A stretch of DNA of 52,067 nucleotides from Aequorivita aurantiaca. GTDB taxonomy: Bacteria > Bacteroidota > Bacteroidia > Flavobacteriales > Flavobacteriaceae. Below are positions 17,120-25,770 of this stretch, in pieces (within the stretch, counting starts at the first letter, position 1; every line of letters starts with the position of its first letter). Under the pieces are notes generated by a model, which ran no database searches, had not been told where the DNA came from, and saw only the letters and a list, made by a program, of their open reading frames with translations. The translations under genes and the position numbers were made by a program. The stretch spans positions 1-52,067 of the forward strand of contig NZ_JAUGQQ010000013.1 of assembly GCF_030410135.1 (NCBI RefSeq). Direction: 5' to 3'.

Positions 17120-18412
17120 ATGCGAACCACTTCAACATTTTCCATTTATTTTGGATCTATGGCACTCGTGCCATCAACAATGAATCGAACCTCTATGCCC
17201 GAATAACGGTCAACGGAAAAAGGGTCAACCTGAGCCTAAAGCAAAAAAATCCAAGTAACCTCCTGGGATGCAAAACGCCAAAGGGTCCAAGGCAATAGGG
17301 CTGCCTCAAGGGAAATAAATCTCTATCTTGATGAGACGAAGGCTCAAATTGTCCATTGTTATCGGGACCTTAAATCGGAGAGCAAAGTATTGTCTCCCAA
17401 TCTTGTTAAGGCAAGGTTCTTGGGCAAGGATAAAAAAAACCATTCCATAGAAGACATTATCACCTATCACAATGAAAAGATGTCCAGCAAGCTTTGTGCA
17501 AAAACATTATGCCATTACCGGACCAGTCAAAAATATATTCGACAATATATTAAGGAGGAATTTAAAAGCTCAGATATTTATCTAAAGGACTTAAATTACG
17601 CTTTTGTCATTGGCTTCGAAAGTTTTCTAAGGTCTTACCAGCCCAGACACTATCAGGGAAAAATTGGGAACAACGCGGTAATGAAACATATCCAAAGGCT
17701 GCGAAAAATGGTAACCCTCTCCTACAATATTGAATGGTTAGACCACGATCCATTCATAAAATTCAAATCTAAGCTTATTAAAAGGGAACGGGAATTTCTA
17801 TCCAAGCAGGAACTTAATACGCTGGCGGAACGTGAAATTAAGTGGGAACGCTTGGCAATTGTACGCGACATGTTTGTTTTTTGCTGCTATACTGGACTTG
17901 CCTATGTGGATATCCAAAAATTAACCCCTGATAATATTGTTCGAGATATAGATGGAAATTTATCCATATTGGCAAAGCGCACAAAAACGAAAACTAAATT
18001 GGTTATTCCTCTTTTACCTCCCGCTTTTGCGATTTTAAATAAATACAAAGGAAACCCTAAAGTAATTAATGGGGATTGTGTATTGCCGGTTTTAAGCAAC
18101 CAGAAATCCAATGCCTATCTTAAAGAGATCGCCTTACTTTGTGGCATTAAAAAGAATCTTACCACCCATTTAGCCCGACATACTTTTGCCACAACCGTAA
18201 CACTTACAAATGGAGTTCCTTTGGAAACAGTGGGCAACATGCTGGGACATAAAAATCTACGAACTACCCAACATTATGCAAAAATCATCGATAGAAAAGT
18301 AAATGAGGATATGAGAATGTTAAGTGAAAAGTTAGCTAAAGAAGAGCATGAGTCAAACCCAATGATTAAGCACAAAAAAAATCACACATTAAACCAAGAT
18401 TACATCTATTGA
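17120..18412 (+). pseudogene. tyrosine recombinase/integrase, frameshifted near the N-terminus
   Basis: The C-terminal part reads as an open 340-residue frame from TTG 17390, but homology-like sequence begins at ATG 17120. The first 11 codons (MRTTSTFSIYF) are in the main frame. After a T run at 17149-17152 the sense continues in another frame (WIYGTRAINNESNLYARITV), and at the A7 run at 17243-17249 it returns to the main frame (IQVTSWDAKRQRVQGNRAAS). The catalytic domain keeps HLARHTFATT, the GHKNLRTTQHYAKI block with the nucleophilic Tyr, and the KRTKTKTKL Lys region. The first catalytic Arg position reads TGLAYVD, as in the CTnDOT-like recombinases of Bacteroidota, where that Arg is absent. 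It probably drove insertion next to tRNA-Lys. Two sequencing indels are an alternative explanation. Confidence 0.8.
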
Positions 18413-18436
18413 ATATGAAGCGTCTTAGATTATATA

Positions 18437-19096
18437 CTATTTGTATTCATCCAACAACATTTGGACCTCCTCTTCGATGTCAATTTTTACAAGTTCCCAA
18501 ACTTTGCCTCTATAACAATAGGGAGTGAAATCATCTTCAGCTATTGAAAAATCTAGACAAGCTTTCAAAAGTTCCTGTTTTGTTGCTTCATAGGGATTTC
18601 TTTGCGCATAGAACCCTAACATTTCCTCTTAAGTGAACACATCAAGAAGTTCGTGGATGTCCCAAAAATCTTTTTTACGACCCCCATTTGCAATAACTTC
18701 CAATTTCATTGCGGCAATTTCCTCCTTTGATGCCAAACGTATATTATCTACCTCTAATAATGGAAAAACGAAAGGATCCGTATAATATATATCCAACTTA
18801 ATTGCATTATTTTCATCTTCGCCTACAAAATAAGACCTTCCAATAACCACCTCCCCCATAGAAGATGTATCTACATATGGAAAGGTCTCATTTAAAATTT
18901 CTTCTAAACGGTTGAAATCTATACTACCATATTCCGCATCTGTAAATAAATCAATATCTACAGATTCCTTATGGCCTTGCTGTACACTTAATGACGTACC
19001 ACCTACCAATCTAAAGCTTTTAAATTCTTCAATAGCCATTAATGATACTTAGGAATCCCAAAGAAGATCTGAAACTGTATTTAAATGTAAAGGCAT
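18437..19096 (-). pseudogene. AbiEii-type nucleotidyltransferase toxin, two in-frame TAA codons
   Basis: Read from ATG 19096, six bases after the antitoxin stop, one frame of 220 codons runs to the stop at 18437. That matches a full AbiEii/AbiGii nucleotidyltransferase in length. The frame opens MPLHLNTVSDLLWDS, hits TAA (codon 16, 19051-19049), continues through FRLVGGTSLSVQQGHKESVD and IDLFTDAE (the nucleotidyltransferase GG/GS and DxD motifs), then meets a second TAA (codon 156, 18631-18629), followed by EEMLGFYAQRNPYEATKQEL. Both TAA codons lie where Leu (TTA) would suit. AbiEii toxins modify tRNA with nucleotides and stop growth. Here the toxin looks disarmed, although fragments could be made from the ATG at 19039 and the ATG at 18622. 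Confidence 0.85.
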
Positions 19097-19102
19097 TTAA
19101 AA

Positions 19103-19612
19103 TTAAATAAGATTATAGGCTTCTGCATTCTTTTGAAATGCAGGCAAACGGGAGTTCTTTATAGACTTAGCTATATTAGATACAGTAGCTTTACTATAAA
19201 AATCTATAATTTCATTGATTTCTATATCATTCCCTCTTTCCAGTATTCTTTTTATAATGGCACGTTTGTTTTTATTCCAATCTATTTTATCAAAATGGGT
19301 ATCCCAAAATAGTACCTTTCTAAAATTGTGGAGATTAGGCGTTCCCCTACTGTTCTTAACCAATTTAATTTTTACTTCATAGCTTGCCTGTAACATCATA
19401 AAGTAATCATCTTCCGTTTGAAAGTAATCCGCCAATTTAATGGACAGTTCGGGATTGATACCTCTTCTTTGATTTATAATGGCACTGATGGTTTGCTTGT
19501 GTTCATTTACAGCCAAAGCCAGTTGAGAGCTCTTAATATTATTACGCTTTATTTCACGTTCTAATATAAGCCCGGGATGTAATCCTTTTATCTTCGCTAT
19601 TTTAGGTAACAT
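19103..19612 (-). CDS. HTH (XRE/HigA-like) antitoxin with a C-terminal accessory domain
   Basis: The 169-residue protein has an XRE-type helix-turn-helix over about 12-68 (HPGLILEREIKRNNIKSSQL, then NEHKQTISAIINQRRGINPE), as in HigA antitoxins. Its C-terminal domain of about 70 residues contains RKVLFWDTHFDKIDWNKNKR and RILERGNDIEINEIIDFY, which I associate with antitoxins paired with AbiEii-like toxins in Bacteroidota (probably DUF6922). It should bind the palindrome overlapping its promoter and repress the operon. The gene is intact, whereas the toxin gene immediately downstream is broken. Confidence 0.82.
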   Translation of the reverse strand: MLPKIAKIKGLHPGLILEREIKRNNIKSSQLALAVNEHKQTISAIINQRRGINPELSIKLADYFQTEDDYFMMLQASYEVKIKLVKNSRGTPNLHNFRKVLFWDTHFDKIDWNKNKRAIIKRILERGNDIEINEIIDFYSKATVSNIAKSIKNSRLPAFQKNAEAYNLI

Positions 19613-19627
19613 AGGTTATTTATACTA

Positions 19628-19670
19628 CAAAGGTAAATATAAGAATTTAGTAAACAAAATCGTTTACTAA
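19628..19670 (-). promoter_or_regulatory. toxin-antitoxin promoter with an embedded operator
   Basis: On the minus strand, TTTG (19658-19655), 19 nt and TACCTTTG (19635-19628) form a perfect promoter 15 nt before the antitoxin ATG. A perfect nine-base inverted repeat, TTAGTAAAC / GTTTACTAA (19647-19655 and 19662-19670, six-base spacer), is centred on the -33 element. A repressor bound there would block RNA polymerase, so this is very likely the antitoxin operator. Confidence 0.75.
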
Positions 19671-20185
19671 TTATTACTTATAATTAGAAATTCGAATATC
19701 TCCTTAATAATAAATTATCTATGCTTTAAATAAATGAACTAGTTTCTAAATAAATAACTAATAAAATATGAAAGTAGCCTTAACCTAGGCTTTGGGTACC
19801 TTAAATGTAGCTTAAACTATACATTCGGGTAGGACTCGACCCCCTTGAACCATACATTATCAACACATGAACATAGCATTAGGCCAAGTTGAGAATAGCA
19901 TTACCACCCTATGACTGTAGCCCTGACAGCCTGTTGTACCACGTAATTTTTTAGGACGAAACATTACTGAGGACACGGGCGAGACGCCCGCGCCAGGGGA
20001 CATTACAAATGCGACTCAATAGACATGCTTTCTAAAAGCGCACCAGTGTATTTATGAGTAATAACTATAACTTATCAGTGCTAAATTAAAACACCCTAAT
20101 AATGTTTTAAAGTTTGTCTTTTTTATCTTTATTGTTCATATTACATTCGGTAGTTTAATAAAACAATTAATAAAAAGATTTGTTT
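19671..20185. other. 515 bp without a recognisable gene; GC-rich hairpin inside
   Basis: No convincing open reading frame is present. The middle part (about 19800-20050) is less AT-rich than its surroundings. A perfect six-pair hairpin, CGGGCG / CGCCCG with a three-base loop, lies at 19976-19990. A -7-like TACATTCG lies near 20142, upstream of the next gene. The stretch may be a remnant of another element or a REP-like palindrome. I cannot assign it. Confidence 0.4.
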
Positions 20186-23100
20186 ATGACACTCTCTTCA
20201 AAACAAAATTTTATAATCGCAAGATTAGAAGAGCTCTTCAACCAATGGGACATCCCTAGGTCGCCAAGCGATATGTTTATTGGCGGCTTATTCGCCATGC
20301 AACCAAAACTTAGGGCAAACCCAGATTGGATGTCACAATCTGCAAATTCTTTTCGAGAAATCTTCTATCATTTACTTAATAAAAACAATTACAAGGAATT
20401 TCCAAAAGGTATTGATAAAAAACTTGTCGCTTTTGAAAACTATGGGTCATTATCCGCTATTTCTGAAGATATAGGTAAACTAGGATTTTTGTATAATAAA
20501 TTCACTGAAATTGCTCATCACAATCTAAGCGCTGAAAAAAATGAAATACTTCCTAGTGCAAGTGAATATGAAAATTTTGTTTTAAGCCTTGAAAAAGAAC
20601 TACATATATTACTTACAAGACAACTTGATATCCATGAAAAAATAGAACTACTTATATCTAATATTTCCAAGTCAATTAAAATTGACAATTTAGTTCAAGA
20701 AGTGAGATCGCATATAGAATCTAATTTAGATGCTTGTCAATATTTCTTTACTCATATAACGGCTGATACTCTTCCGATTTTTGTTAAACAAGGTTTTTAT
20801 AATAATTTCCATTGGTCCAAAACTTTTCATGATTCTGACAGATGGACAAGTTTTGAACTCTTTTCCTTGGAGCGATTAGCTCCAGAAGCACCCGAAGAAG
20901 TAGCTCATATCTTTTTAAATCATCAAATAGAAAATGACACTAATCCTTTTGCAACTCGGACAAGTATTTTGAGATGTATGAAATCATTTTCTTCTCAATA
21001 TTTACGTCAAGTTTTTGAGTATCTATATGATAATGGATGGACTTTACCCTCAAAAAAGTATTCTGATGATTATATTTTAGAGGATATCGCGAAAAAAATA
21101 GTCCAAAACAATGATTGGGAAACATTTCTTATTTATTTAAAATATAGATTTAGTCCATTAGTTTCCTTGCCACAAAACGACTATTCTTGGTCTTCGCGTG
21201 AATATTGCCCATTTATTTTCGATACTCAATTTATTGAAAATACTTTTGAAGGGCTATCTAAAATCCCCAACGATTATCAAAAAAAATGTTTGGTCATCTT
21301 ACTAGAAATATTTAATAAAACCTTAATCCATCCTATAGATGAACAAACGTCAGGGCTACAGTTTCAAGATAATACTTCATTTCTGAGTTATGACTTAACA
21401 CAAGTATCTATTCAAGATGTTAAAGATTACGATAAAGGAATTATGGACAAATTACTAGGAACTTATATAAGGCTTGCTAAAAAATATATAATACATGAAA
21501 GTAGTTCTGAGAAAACAATTCTAGAAATTATTAATAAATCTCCCGAGTCACCTATATTATGGAAACTCAAATATATTTTATTATCATTTTCATTGCCTAA
21601 ATTTGAATCACAATTCGTAGAAGAAACTCTTCGATTTACAAAATATCAGAATCCATTCGAGTATTTATCAGGTGCTGAATATGAAACTACACTTGCGGAA
21701 TCTTTTCATAAATTAAGTGCCCGTTCGAAATCAACAATTTTTCAAAGATTAATAGCACATTTCAAAGAGAATTCTGACAATTCATCTCATTTTAAAATTT
21801 ATGCTAATCGTATATTTTCAGTAATTAGCAGTTACCTTAATCATAAGCAATTAAAAGAAATAGTAGGTGCTGGCATTGAAATAATGGAAGGGTATAAACC
21901 GTCTCCTACATTGGGACAAGTGACAGCAGGTTTTGTTGTTGACCAGTCACCAATTACTTTAGAGGAGCTCTCTTCCTTATCAGTTCTAGAAATTATCAAG
22001 AATTTACATTATAAATGGCATCCCAACGAAATCCTAAAAGTGTCATCAGATGAGTCATTTCTTAAGCCTATTAACGCAAACGGTCTTGCTCTACTTATTA
22101 TTCAAGATCTGCACAAACGACCTGAAAAATATTTAGAAAAATTAAATGAATTCATAAAGCCTAAAAAATTGAGTTTGACATATACTTATCGTATGCTTGA
22201 GGGACTTGCCCAACTCATGAAAAAAAACGACTCATTTTCCAATTATAATAAAATTATAGATTTTATATCCACAATAGTAGTACTTGAAAGTCAAAATAAA
22301 CTGATAGACATAGAATCTAACCAATCACAATCATTAAGGAACGCATACGAACCGGTATCAAACTTGATGATATTTCATGGCGTAAATGAAGTAATTCAAC
22401 AGCTTCTTGATAGTAAGACATTTATATCTAAAACACCGGAACTTTCTGGAATCGAGAAAGTAAGAAAAACCTTAGAGCTTCTTTTGAAGCATGAGAACCC
22501 TAAAGTTTTAGGTGAAGAACTTGTAACTGCATCAAGTACCATACGTACTGGAGGAGGACCCACTGTAGTTTCAGATAGCTATTTTCAAGCGATTAATTCT
22601 GTCAGAGGAGCGGCCTTTTCCTCATATGTGTTTTTCTTAAGAAAGTTAGAGAGCCAAGTAAATTTAAAATTTGCAGATTATTCTAACTCTTGGCGAGATG
22701 TTTTAGAATTATTTATAAAATCAGAAAAGACTCGGGCACTTCATTTTATGTTTGGATTAAATACAGATCATTTAATCTCACTTGATAAAAAATGGTATTA
22801 CAAAGAGCTTTCATTTCTATGGGATGACTCCTTACCTTATCATTTACAATTACACGTGTGGAATGGTTTCTTGCATACTCAACCGTGGACTGAGTACTTA
22901 TCGAATATTACTATTAGAAAAAGATATATCCATTGGATAACAAATACTCCAAAACCTGAATCTGATCGTAAATACAGTAAAGATTTTGAAAAGGCTTTGG
23001 CTAATCATTTTTTCTCTTATTACATACATAAACCAGAGGAGTTTCATAATTCTGATCTCTTTGCAGTATATTTTAAAAAAGGTACACTAAACTCTCACAT

Positions 23101-23617
23101 ACATTTTATAGACCTCATAGGTCGCTATGCAGTATCGCGAATAAATAAACTTGATATAAACAAATGGCCACCTAATTTAAATGAGTCTCTTTTTCTACTT
23201 TGGGAGCAATATTTGGATGAATATACAAATGATAATTTATTTGAGCATTTTAGTTTTTGGTATTTAGATGGAAATAAGGACTTTGAAATCGAAAGATACC
23301 TTGACCTTATTATTAAAACTTTAAAAAAATCTTCAGGTAAAATCTCATTCTCACATATTTTGGAGAAAGAATTAATTCAATATACTGCCTATAATCCCCT
23401 AAAAACATTAAAAATAGTTGAACTTGTATTACTAGAAGGATATGTAAGAAGTAAATCTAAGCACCATTTTTACTTAAATGATGTATGGAAACAATTTTTT
23501 AAATCGATGTATAAAAGCTCGCAAAAGACTAAAACAAAAGCTCTAGTTTCGCGATTAATTCAAGAAGGCGGAGCTTCATTTTGGATTTTGAAAGAAGAAA
23601 AAAATTATAATTTTTAA
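20186..23617 (+). CDS. 1,143-residue protein of unknown function, predicted helical, possible defence protein
   Basis: I do not recognise this protein with certainty. The ATG at 20186 is used rather than TTG 20180. The sequence is rich in Leu, Lys, Ser and aromatic residues, lacks a signal peptide or membrane helix, and reads as almost continuous amphipathic helices, suggesting an alpha-solenoid scaffold. The N-terminal 160 residues look like a separate domain, with LFAMQPKLRANPDWMSQSAN then SFREIFYHLL (R57 and H62, an Rx4H spacing) and FTEIAHHNL (H111, H112). A motif AINSVRGAAFSSYVFFLRKL lies near 802-821. No Walker A or B motif, protease triad or known nuclease motif is obvious. Codon use is AT-rich compared with core genes. 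It faces a HEPN-type gene. Confidence 0.75.
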   Translation: MTLSSKQNFIIARLEELFNQWDIPRSPSDMFIGGLFAMQPKLRANPDWMSQSANSFREIFYHLLNKNNYKEFPKGIDKKLVAFENYGSLSAISEDIGKLGFLYNKFTEIAHHNLSAEKNEILPSASEYENFVLSLEKELHILLTRQLDIHEKIELLISNISKSIKIDNLVQEVRSHIESNLDACQYFFTHITADTLPIFVKQGFYNNFHWSKTFHDSDRWTSFELFSLERLAPEAPEEVAHIFLNHQIENDTNPFATRTSILRCMKSFSSQYLRQVFEYLYDNGWTLPSKKYSDDYILEDIAKKIVQNNDWETFLIYLKYRFSPLVSLPQNDYSWSSREYCPFIFDTQFIENTFEGLSKIPNDYQKKCLVILLEIFNKTLIHPIDEQTSGLQFQDNTSFLSYDLTQVSIQDVKDYDKGIMDKLLGTYIRLAKKYIIHESSSEKTILEIINKSPESPILWKLKYILLSFSLPKFESQFVEETLRFTKYQNPFEYLSGAEYETTLAESFHKLSARSKSTIFQRLIAHFKENSDNSSHFKIYANRIFSVISSYLNHKQLKEIVGAGIEIMEGYKPSPTLGQVTAGFVVDQSPITLEELSSLSVLEIIKNLHYKWHPNEILKVSSDESFLKPINANGLALLIIQDLHKRPEKYLEKLNEFIKPKKLSLTYTYRMLEGLAQLMKKNDSFSNYNKIIDFISTIVVLESQNKLIDIESNQSQSLRNAYEPVSNLMIFHGVNEVIQQLLDSKTFISKTPELSGIEKVRKTLELLLKHENPKVLGEELVTASSTIRTGGGPTVVSDSYFQAINSVRGAAFSSYVFFLRKLESQVNLKFADYSNSWRDVLELFIKSEKTRALHFMFGLNTDHLISLDKKWYYKELSFLWDDSLPYHLQLHVWNGFLHTQPWTEYLSNITIRKRYIHWITNTPKPESDRKYSKDFEKALANHFFSYYIHKPEEFHNSDLFAVYFKKGTLNSHIHFIDLIGRYAVSRINKLDINKWPPNLNESLFLLWEQYLDEYTNDNLFEHFSFWYLDGNKDFEIERYLDLIIKTLKKSSGKISFSHILEKELIQYTAYNPLKTLKIVELVLLEGYVRSKSKHHFYLNDVWKQFFKSMYKSSQKTKTKALVSRLIQEGGASFWILKEEKNYNF

Positions 23618-23697
23618 AGCTAATGATTGTTTTAAATTGATGCTGTTAATAAAACATATGAGTGGCTTTTAAATCGTGAGAGAATACCAAATATAAA

Positions 23698-23752
23698 GTT
23701 TTTTGTTACATAGAAAGGCTCCCTCTTAAACTTTTAAAAGGTAACAAAAAAC
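23698..23752. repeat. 12-base perfect inverted repeat between convergent genes
   Basis: GTTTTTTGTTAC (23698-23709) and GTAACAAAAAAC (23741-23752) are perfect complements with a 31-base loop. A smaller imperfect hairpin (AAGCCGC / GCAGCTT) follows. It lies between the 3' ends of two convergent genes and may act as a bidirectional terminator, or it may be the trace of an inserted element. Confidence 0.55.
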
Positions 23753-23832
23753 AAAGCCGCTCAAAGCAGCTTATAGTAATTCGGTTTCTAAAATTATGGG
23801 TTGTGCAACGACTAATGTTTATTTTTTGTTTT

Positions 23833-25248
23833 TTATTCCATTATTTTAATCGTATTTGCCCCTTCAATTATTACATTAATTGCATGTAAATGTTTTTTGA
23901 TTTGTTGCAAATCCTCCGATGTTACATTTGGGTTTTTTAGTAGGTTTAAAATTTTGGGAAATTCTTCCATATCGAAACTTTTGGTGAGTTCTTGAAATTC
24001 ATAATTATGAAGATAATGGAGTCCTGAAACATTAATAAAATGTCCCTTATAATTTATCATTTTTAAAATCAACGAACTAATTAAGTAATGTAATTTTAAT
24101 ACGGCAGCATCCTGTTTAGTTTTGTCATCGTCATAAAAAGGAATTCCCCCATGAAGAAATGTATTTCGATGATTTAGGTTCTCAAAATCATTTTCATCTA
24201 AATCAATTCCATATAATTTGAAGGGCTTGGATAGTTTATCTTTATTGGTTGGCGAATTCATCGAATTGATCTTTTTCGTTAGAATTTCTATCCCAGAAAA
24301 GTCAATTTTGTCGGAGTATGTGATTAAGACTTCTAAAATTTCTTGTCTAAAATTTCTCCATGTAACCTTATCTTTTATTGGATTGAATGAATTGGGGTTA
24401 GTTTCCTTAACATACTCAGAGAGGGTTTCAATTGCTACAGCGTATAATGCACCTTTTTGAGTTATATCCTCATTAGAACTTGCGGAAACAACTAATTCAA
24501 GTGTTCTTTGCAATTCAGGAGAAGTATATACTAACACGCAAAAGAAACTGAAGATTTCAGAGGAAAATTTATTATGATATTTTTCGAGCTTAAGTTTTTC
24601 TTCCTTTGTTTTGAGTTCAAATGTTTCAAAGAAGAGATTTGGATTAATAAGTTGAAGGTTTGATATTTGGCTAGAATTTTCCAGTAAGAATTCAAATTGG
24701 TCAACAGTACTAAAATCATTCGATTCGGAAAAAATATACGCAATTTCGGATTTGTAGAACTTACCAGATAAGAATGCAAAGCAAAGTCTAATGCAATATG
24801 CAATTTTTTTAAATTCCTGATCATCAATTAAATCAAGCGAATCAATTATATGCGCATTTATATTTTCAACGCCGTAAAATCGAAATCTAAAATTATTTAC
24901 TTCCAAATTAATAAACATTGCTCGAACATTCATGACTTTAATTCCCATTAAAGAATCAGATAAATGCCAATTTTCAATATCAAATTTTATCCAATTTTCC
25001 TTGTGATCTAATATGTAGGTGGGAAAAATAAAATCACTATCATCACTTACAATAATAACTCTTGCGTAATATTCTGAATTGAGTTTTTGGAAACTTTTTA
25101 AGTTTGACAATTGTCCAAATAAATACTGAGGTTTTCTTGGGAATTCGGTTTTAAAATTAATTACCGAATCTCTATTAGTATAGTATTCTTTCCCGTTAAT
25201 CTTAATATTAAGTTCTTTTTTCAGTCCGTAACTCTCCTCGTATTTCAC
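23833..25248 (-). CDS. HEPN-domain protein, ApeA-like putative anti-phage ribonuclease
   Basis: The 471-residue protein has a beta-rich N-terminal region (about 1-140) and a helical C-terminal region. The latter contains ALYAVAIETLSEYV (267-280) and the HEPN signature HRNTFLHGG with R361 and H366 (Rx4H), the catalytic pattern of HEPN RNases. This two-part layout resembles ApeA, a single-gene defence protein that cuts RNA after phage infection, and other large HEPN proteins. There is no signal peptide or membrane helix. The start is GTG 25248, overlapping the TGA of a small upstream frame (GTGA). The gene is AT-rich and sits in the island. The assignment to ApeA itself is inference. Confidence 0.7.
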   Translation of the reverse strand: MKYEESYGLKKELNIKINGKEYYTNRDSVINFKTEFPRKPQYLFGQLSNLKSFQKLNSEYYARVIIVSDDSDFIFPTYILDHKENWIKFDIENWHLSDSLMGIKVMNVRAMFINLEVNNFRFRFYGVENINAHIIDSLDLIDDQEFKKIAYCIRLCFAFLSGKFYKSEIAYIFSESNDFSTVDQFEFLLENSSQISNLQLINPNLFFETFELKTKEEKLKLEKYHNKFSSEIFSFFCVLVYTSPELQRTLELVVSASSNEDITQKGALYAVAIETLSEYVKETNPNSFNPIKDKVTWRNFRQEILEVLITYSDKIDFSGIEILTKKINSMNSPTNKDKLSKPFKLYGIDLDENDFENLNHRNTFLHGGIPFYDDDKTKQDAAVLKLHYLISSLILKMINYKGHFINVSGLHYLHNYEFQELTKSFDMEEFPKILNLLKNPNVTSEDLQQIKKHLHAINVIIEGANTIKIME

Positions 25249-25409
25249 TCCCCATTATTTAGATAATTTTCTATGGTTATTTTAAATGGATAGCCTTTGT
25301 CTCTCTGATTTAAAATTTCAAAAGTGAACTCTTCTGATTTAGTTTCACCTTCAACTGTATTATATGAAAGGAGTATTGTCCCGGAACCTCCGCTAGAAAG
25401 TTTATTCAA
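25245..25409 (-). CDS. small upstream reading frame or gene remnant coupled to the HEPN gene
   Basis: A 54-codon frame from TTG 25409 ends in TGA, which overlaps the GTG start of the HEPN gene by two bases (GTGA). Its sequence includes LNKLSSGGSGTILLSYNTVE, GETKSEEFTFEILNQRDKGY and PFKITIENYLNNGE, which looks like a natural beta-rich protein rather than random sequence. An in-frame stop at about 25461 limits the upstream part, and no ATG is present. It could be the 3' end of a decayed gene whose stop is coupled to the HEPN start, or a true small protein. Confidence 0.4.
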   Translation of the reverse strand: MNKLSSGGSGTILLSYNTVEGETKSEEFTFEILNQRDKGYPFKITIENYLNNGE

Positions 25410-25770
25410 ATATTCGAGGGAACTCCTATTGTTTTTCCGGAATATTGGTATTACATATTTTTATTCATTACCTCGTAGCGGTTTCTATAATAATAGATGT
25501 TCAAAACTTTTTGTTCCATTTATTCCATAACAGTATACAATCACTATCAAAAATACCATCCAACTGTTTGGTGATTATATTATTATTATAGACTATACTA
25601 TCCCTATTATAAGCTCTTGAAAGAAGTCCCACCAAAGTAGTGTTGGTAGCAGGAGAAATTGATACGATATCCTCATGAGTTAAGCGGACTTTTTTTCGTT
25701 TGTTGTGAAAACAATATATTCTTTTTCCGTACGGTTTCCGTTAAGACGAATCATATTTTGGTCAAGTTCT

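Noticed and set aside
18629-19039. 136-codon frame taken as a complete toxin gene
   Set aside because: The flanking sequence in the same frame (19096-19049 and 18628-18437) clearly belongs to the same family member, so the frame is only the middle part of a gene with two TAA codons.
19830-19860. GGACTCGACCCCC resembling a T-arm of a tRNA fragment
   Set aside because: No acceptor, D-arm or anticodon arm can be folded around it, and the similarity is too short.
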